From assembly GCA_028571305.1 (NCBI GenBank), contig JAOXNS010022237.1, forward strand, positions 1 through 23,435: a DNA stretch of 23,435 bases, in the 5' to 3' direction. The stretch comes from Magicicada cassinii (lineage: Eukaryota > Arthropoda > Insecta > Hemiptera > Cicadidae). Both the position numbers and the translations under genes were made by a program. Positions 21,561-23,435 of this stretch are shown here, piece by piece (positions within the stretch are counted from its first letter, which is position 1; the number at the start of each line of letters is the position of its first letter). The notes beneath the pieces were generated by a model. It did not search any database and was not told where the DNA came from. It saw only the letters and a list, made by a program, of their open reading frames with translations.

Positions 21561-22145
21561 TGTCTCGTTGAGTCAAATCTGCAAGGATTTCGGATTACAG
21601 ATCTCCACATTGAAGGCCAAGGTGATGGCTTTTTATGGAGCAAAAAGTATTGTAGATAATACTGTTCTGGAACAGATCAGTAATTTTGAATATCTGGGCT
21701 GTAATGTTCTTACATTACGTGAAGAAGCTGTACAAGTTCAACCATATGTGTGCGACCATCAGGAGAATTCTAAAATCAACGAGGAAAGAAACACGTTTGA
21801 CGTTCTGTAAGGTGATGGCCCTCCCCATACTTCTCTATGTATGTATCTGCGAATTGGACTTTAACGAAGTCCCAGGCCAGTCATATTCAAGTGGCCGAAA
21901 TGAGATTTCTCAGGCACGTGGCAAGATATACTCTTCAAGATCGCTAAGAAATGTCGTTACGGCAGGAGATGAATATTATGAGTATACTTGATACAATATC
22001 GGCCAAAATGGTTGCAACATCTCGACCGAATGGATGACTGCCGAAGAACCGGTGGGGTAACCAGCTCTACTCTATCAGCTTGGGACCGAGACAAACTATT
22101 TTTGGTTTAATCCTTGCTGAAGAAGATGGTGCTGATGACCGAATT
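21560..22145 (+). mobile_element. LINE reverse-transcriptase C-terminal remnant (first of two)
   Basis: From 21571 the plus strand reads SQICKDFGLQISTLKAKVMA, then NTVLEQISNFEYLGCNV, the GL-IS--KTKVMAF and EQVS-F-YLGC motifs of arthropod LINEs. A frame change leads to YKFNHMCATIRRILKSTRKE, TRLTFCKVMALPILLY (about 21735-21840). In another frame follow QVAEMRFLRHVARYTLQDR (about 21885-21945) and WLQHLDRMDDCRRT (about 22010-22050). All motifs are in the family order but spread over frames with several stops. No catalytic region is present. Confidence 0.87.
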
Positions 22146-22179
22146 ATATTAACGAAAAACAAGTAAAGGATATGTAGTG

Positions 22180-22345
22180 TTACAGTTGTGTCAGTCAGTA
22201 CTTTGCGATGGGTCCAAAGCGTGGACTTTGGACGTAGACGTTTAGCGTAAGATGACCTCAGTGAAGTGGACTGCGTAAGGAGATATGCCGTAGTATCTGA
22301 GTACTGGGTTGAAAAGAATAACAAACGAAATAAGTGTTTTAACTC
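22180..22345 (+). mobile_element. LINE reverse-transcriptase C-terminal remnant (second)
   Basis: Directly after the previous fragment, the plus strand reads LQLCQSVLCDGSKAWTL, corresponding to VVESVLLYGSE-WTL. It then reads EVDCVRRYAVVSEYWVEKNN, corresponding to EMDFLRR-ARISRL-K-RNE. Those motifs normally lie before the WLQHL-RMD motif already passed at about 22010, so this is a separate fragment and not a continuation. It is short and contains stops. Confidence 0.6.
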
Positions 22346-22472
22346 CACAGGCGGGAACTATTAATTTTTGTAGCAGCAGTTTTGTTTATGCTTAAAATTT
22401 AAAAATTACCGAAATTTGTATTTAAGTAAGAGTGGGTTATATTGTATGTATGAAATTGCAGATAAGAGACTT

Positions 22473-22562
22473 AGGAGAATACAGTGTAGGCCACCAATGT
22501 GTAGGTATTTGATGTACAGGAGAATACAGTGTAGGCCATGAGCGAGTAGGTATTTAATGTAC
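22473..22562. repeat. 45-bp tandem repeat, two copies
   Basis: Units 22473-22517 and 22518-22562 match at 39 of 45 positions, both starting AGGAGAATACAGTGTAGGCC and ending ATGTAC. Mismatches cluster in the middle. The repeat ends 13 bases before the tail of composite repeat copy C. Confidence 0.9.
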
Positions 22563-22574
22563 TGAAACTTTATG

Positions 22575-23270
22575 ACTCTAGTATCCTCCCTGAGCTGCAG
22601 GACTCGCTCACTGTTTTGAACGAAGTACATTTATTATTGGACAAATATTGATATTAGATAATTTTTCAATTATAGGAAATATTATAAACATCCAGATTGC
22701 TCTACTGTTACTTAAGTAAGATAACAATTTATTGTAGACGACACATTCATACAACAAACACAAAAAATTCGAAACATTCGGATTTGGGTTTCAGTTCCTT
22801 TTAGTCTGACATCCTGGTGGATTTTCACAATTATTTTTTTAATTTTTGATCTTTTTTGGGGGCTGATGTCCCAATATTTGAAATCTCCAAAACTGAAGAA
22901 TACGTTCAGATGTTAGTTAGAATTCTCGTTAATTTGATACCACACACGAATTTTTGCGGTTTTATCAAAATTTTCTCCTACTTTTTAGACCCTAACGTTC
23001 AAAATTTTTAAACTTTCAAATGTGAATACTGTGTTCAGATTGTAGTTAAAATTTCCTGTAATTTGATACTCCACACGGCCTTTTGCGATTTTTGTCACAA
23101 TTTTGACACCATCACATTTTTGCCTTCCGCTCCCCCATTTTAGGTGGTCTGATATAAAAATCAGTAGGGTTCTGGAGGTTAAAAGTATGGATACGCATGC
23201 CAGATTTCAGCAAAATGTGTTCGTGCGTTCAAACGTTATCGTATGACATGCTCTAAACAGACAGACGATG
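22575..23270 (-). repeat. Composite repeat family, copy C (inverted)
   Basis: The reverse complement aligns with copy A. Leader: CTGTCTGTTTAGAG near 23265, ACGATAACG, TTTGAACGCACGAACA. Three units follow, with GGTATCA-type cores at about 23066, 22937 and 22809 (spacing 129 and 128 bp). The tail has AATTGAAAAATTAT and AATAATAAATGTACTT, then AGTGAGCGAGT and CAGGG...ACTAG at 22613-22576. It is the most regular of the three copies, and its end motif defines the family's 3' boundary together with copy B. No coding domain was recognised. Confidence 0.82.
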
Positions 23271-23435
23271 CCAAACGTCAAGACCTGAAACTCGCTTCTC
23301 CCGTTCTATTATAACTGACGCCTGTCAGATAAAAAATAGTTTATTTAATACCACTGCGTTTTAACATTGAAAATGTTTATAAGGACGTGTCGCACATTTG
23401 CGGCCGATCGCTGGTGCGTGATCGAAAATGGGAAC

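Noticed and set aside
1-23435. LTR retrotransposons, endogenous viruses, CRISPR arrays, tRNA and rRNA genes
   Set aside because: No gag, protease, integrase or envelope-like peptides, no paired long terminal repeats, no regularly spaced identical short repeats, and no recognisable tRNA or rRNA sequence were found.

Overview
This window looks like intergenic or intronic DNA from a repeat-rich animal genome, most likely an arthropod and probably an insect. It is AT-rich, CpG does not look depleted, there is no operon-like packing of genes, and the only recognisable coding matter is decayed transposons of types common in insects: mariner, hAT, PIF/Harbinger and several non-LTR retrotransposons (LINEs), one of the RTE type. 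I found no intact host protein-coding gene, tRNA, rRNA, CRISPR array, or retrovirus/LTR element. The species cannot be named from this sequence alone.

Layout. 1-2240: unassigned AT-rich DNA with a short CT microsatellite. 2245-2450: antisense LINE C-terminal remnant. 2649-3790: a mariner copy with both terminal inverted repeats and a badly decayed transposase. 3800-6890: unassigned. 6895-7200: second antisense LINE tail. 7203-8680: two head-to-tail copies (A and B) of a composite repeat with internal units of about 108-130 bp; copy B carries a likely insertion. 8870-8945: weak third antisense LINE tail. 9169-9224: 21-bp tandem repeat made of hairpins. 10394-11216: the 3' part of a hAT element, with transposase fragments, dimerisation domain and right terminus. 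13086-14560: PIF/Harbinger transposase remnant between GC-rich palindromic blocks. 14560-18390: unassigned, with AT-rich hairpins. 18395-18790: RTE reverse-transcriptase tail (+). 19014-19710: another LINE tail (-) containing a GC/AC alternating tract. 19740-21560: unassigned. 21560-22345: two more LINE tails (+), back to back. 22473-22562: two 45-bp tandem units. 22575-23270: copy C of the composite repeat, inverted relative to A and B.

Nothing here works together as a pathway. The window is a graveyard of mobile elements, nearly all truncated at the 5' side, and every transposase or reverse-transcriptase frame is broken. The least explained and most interesting item is the composite repeat family (A, B, C). 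It has a CTGTCTG-type leader, a run of about three diverged units sharing a GGTATCA-type core, and a conserved 3' tail, with no coding capacity that I recognise.
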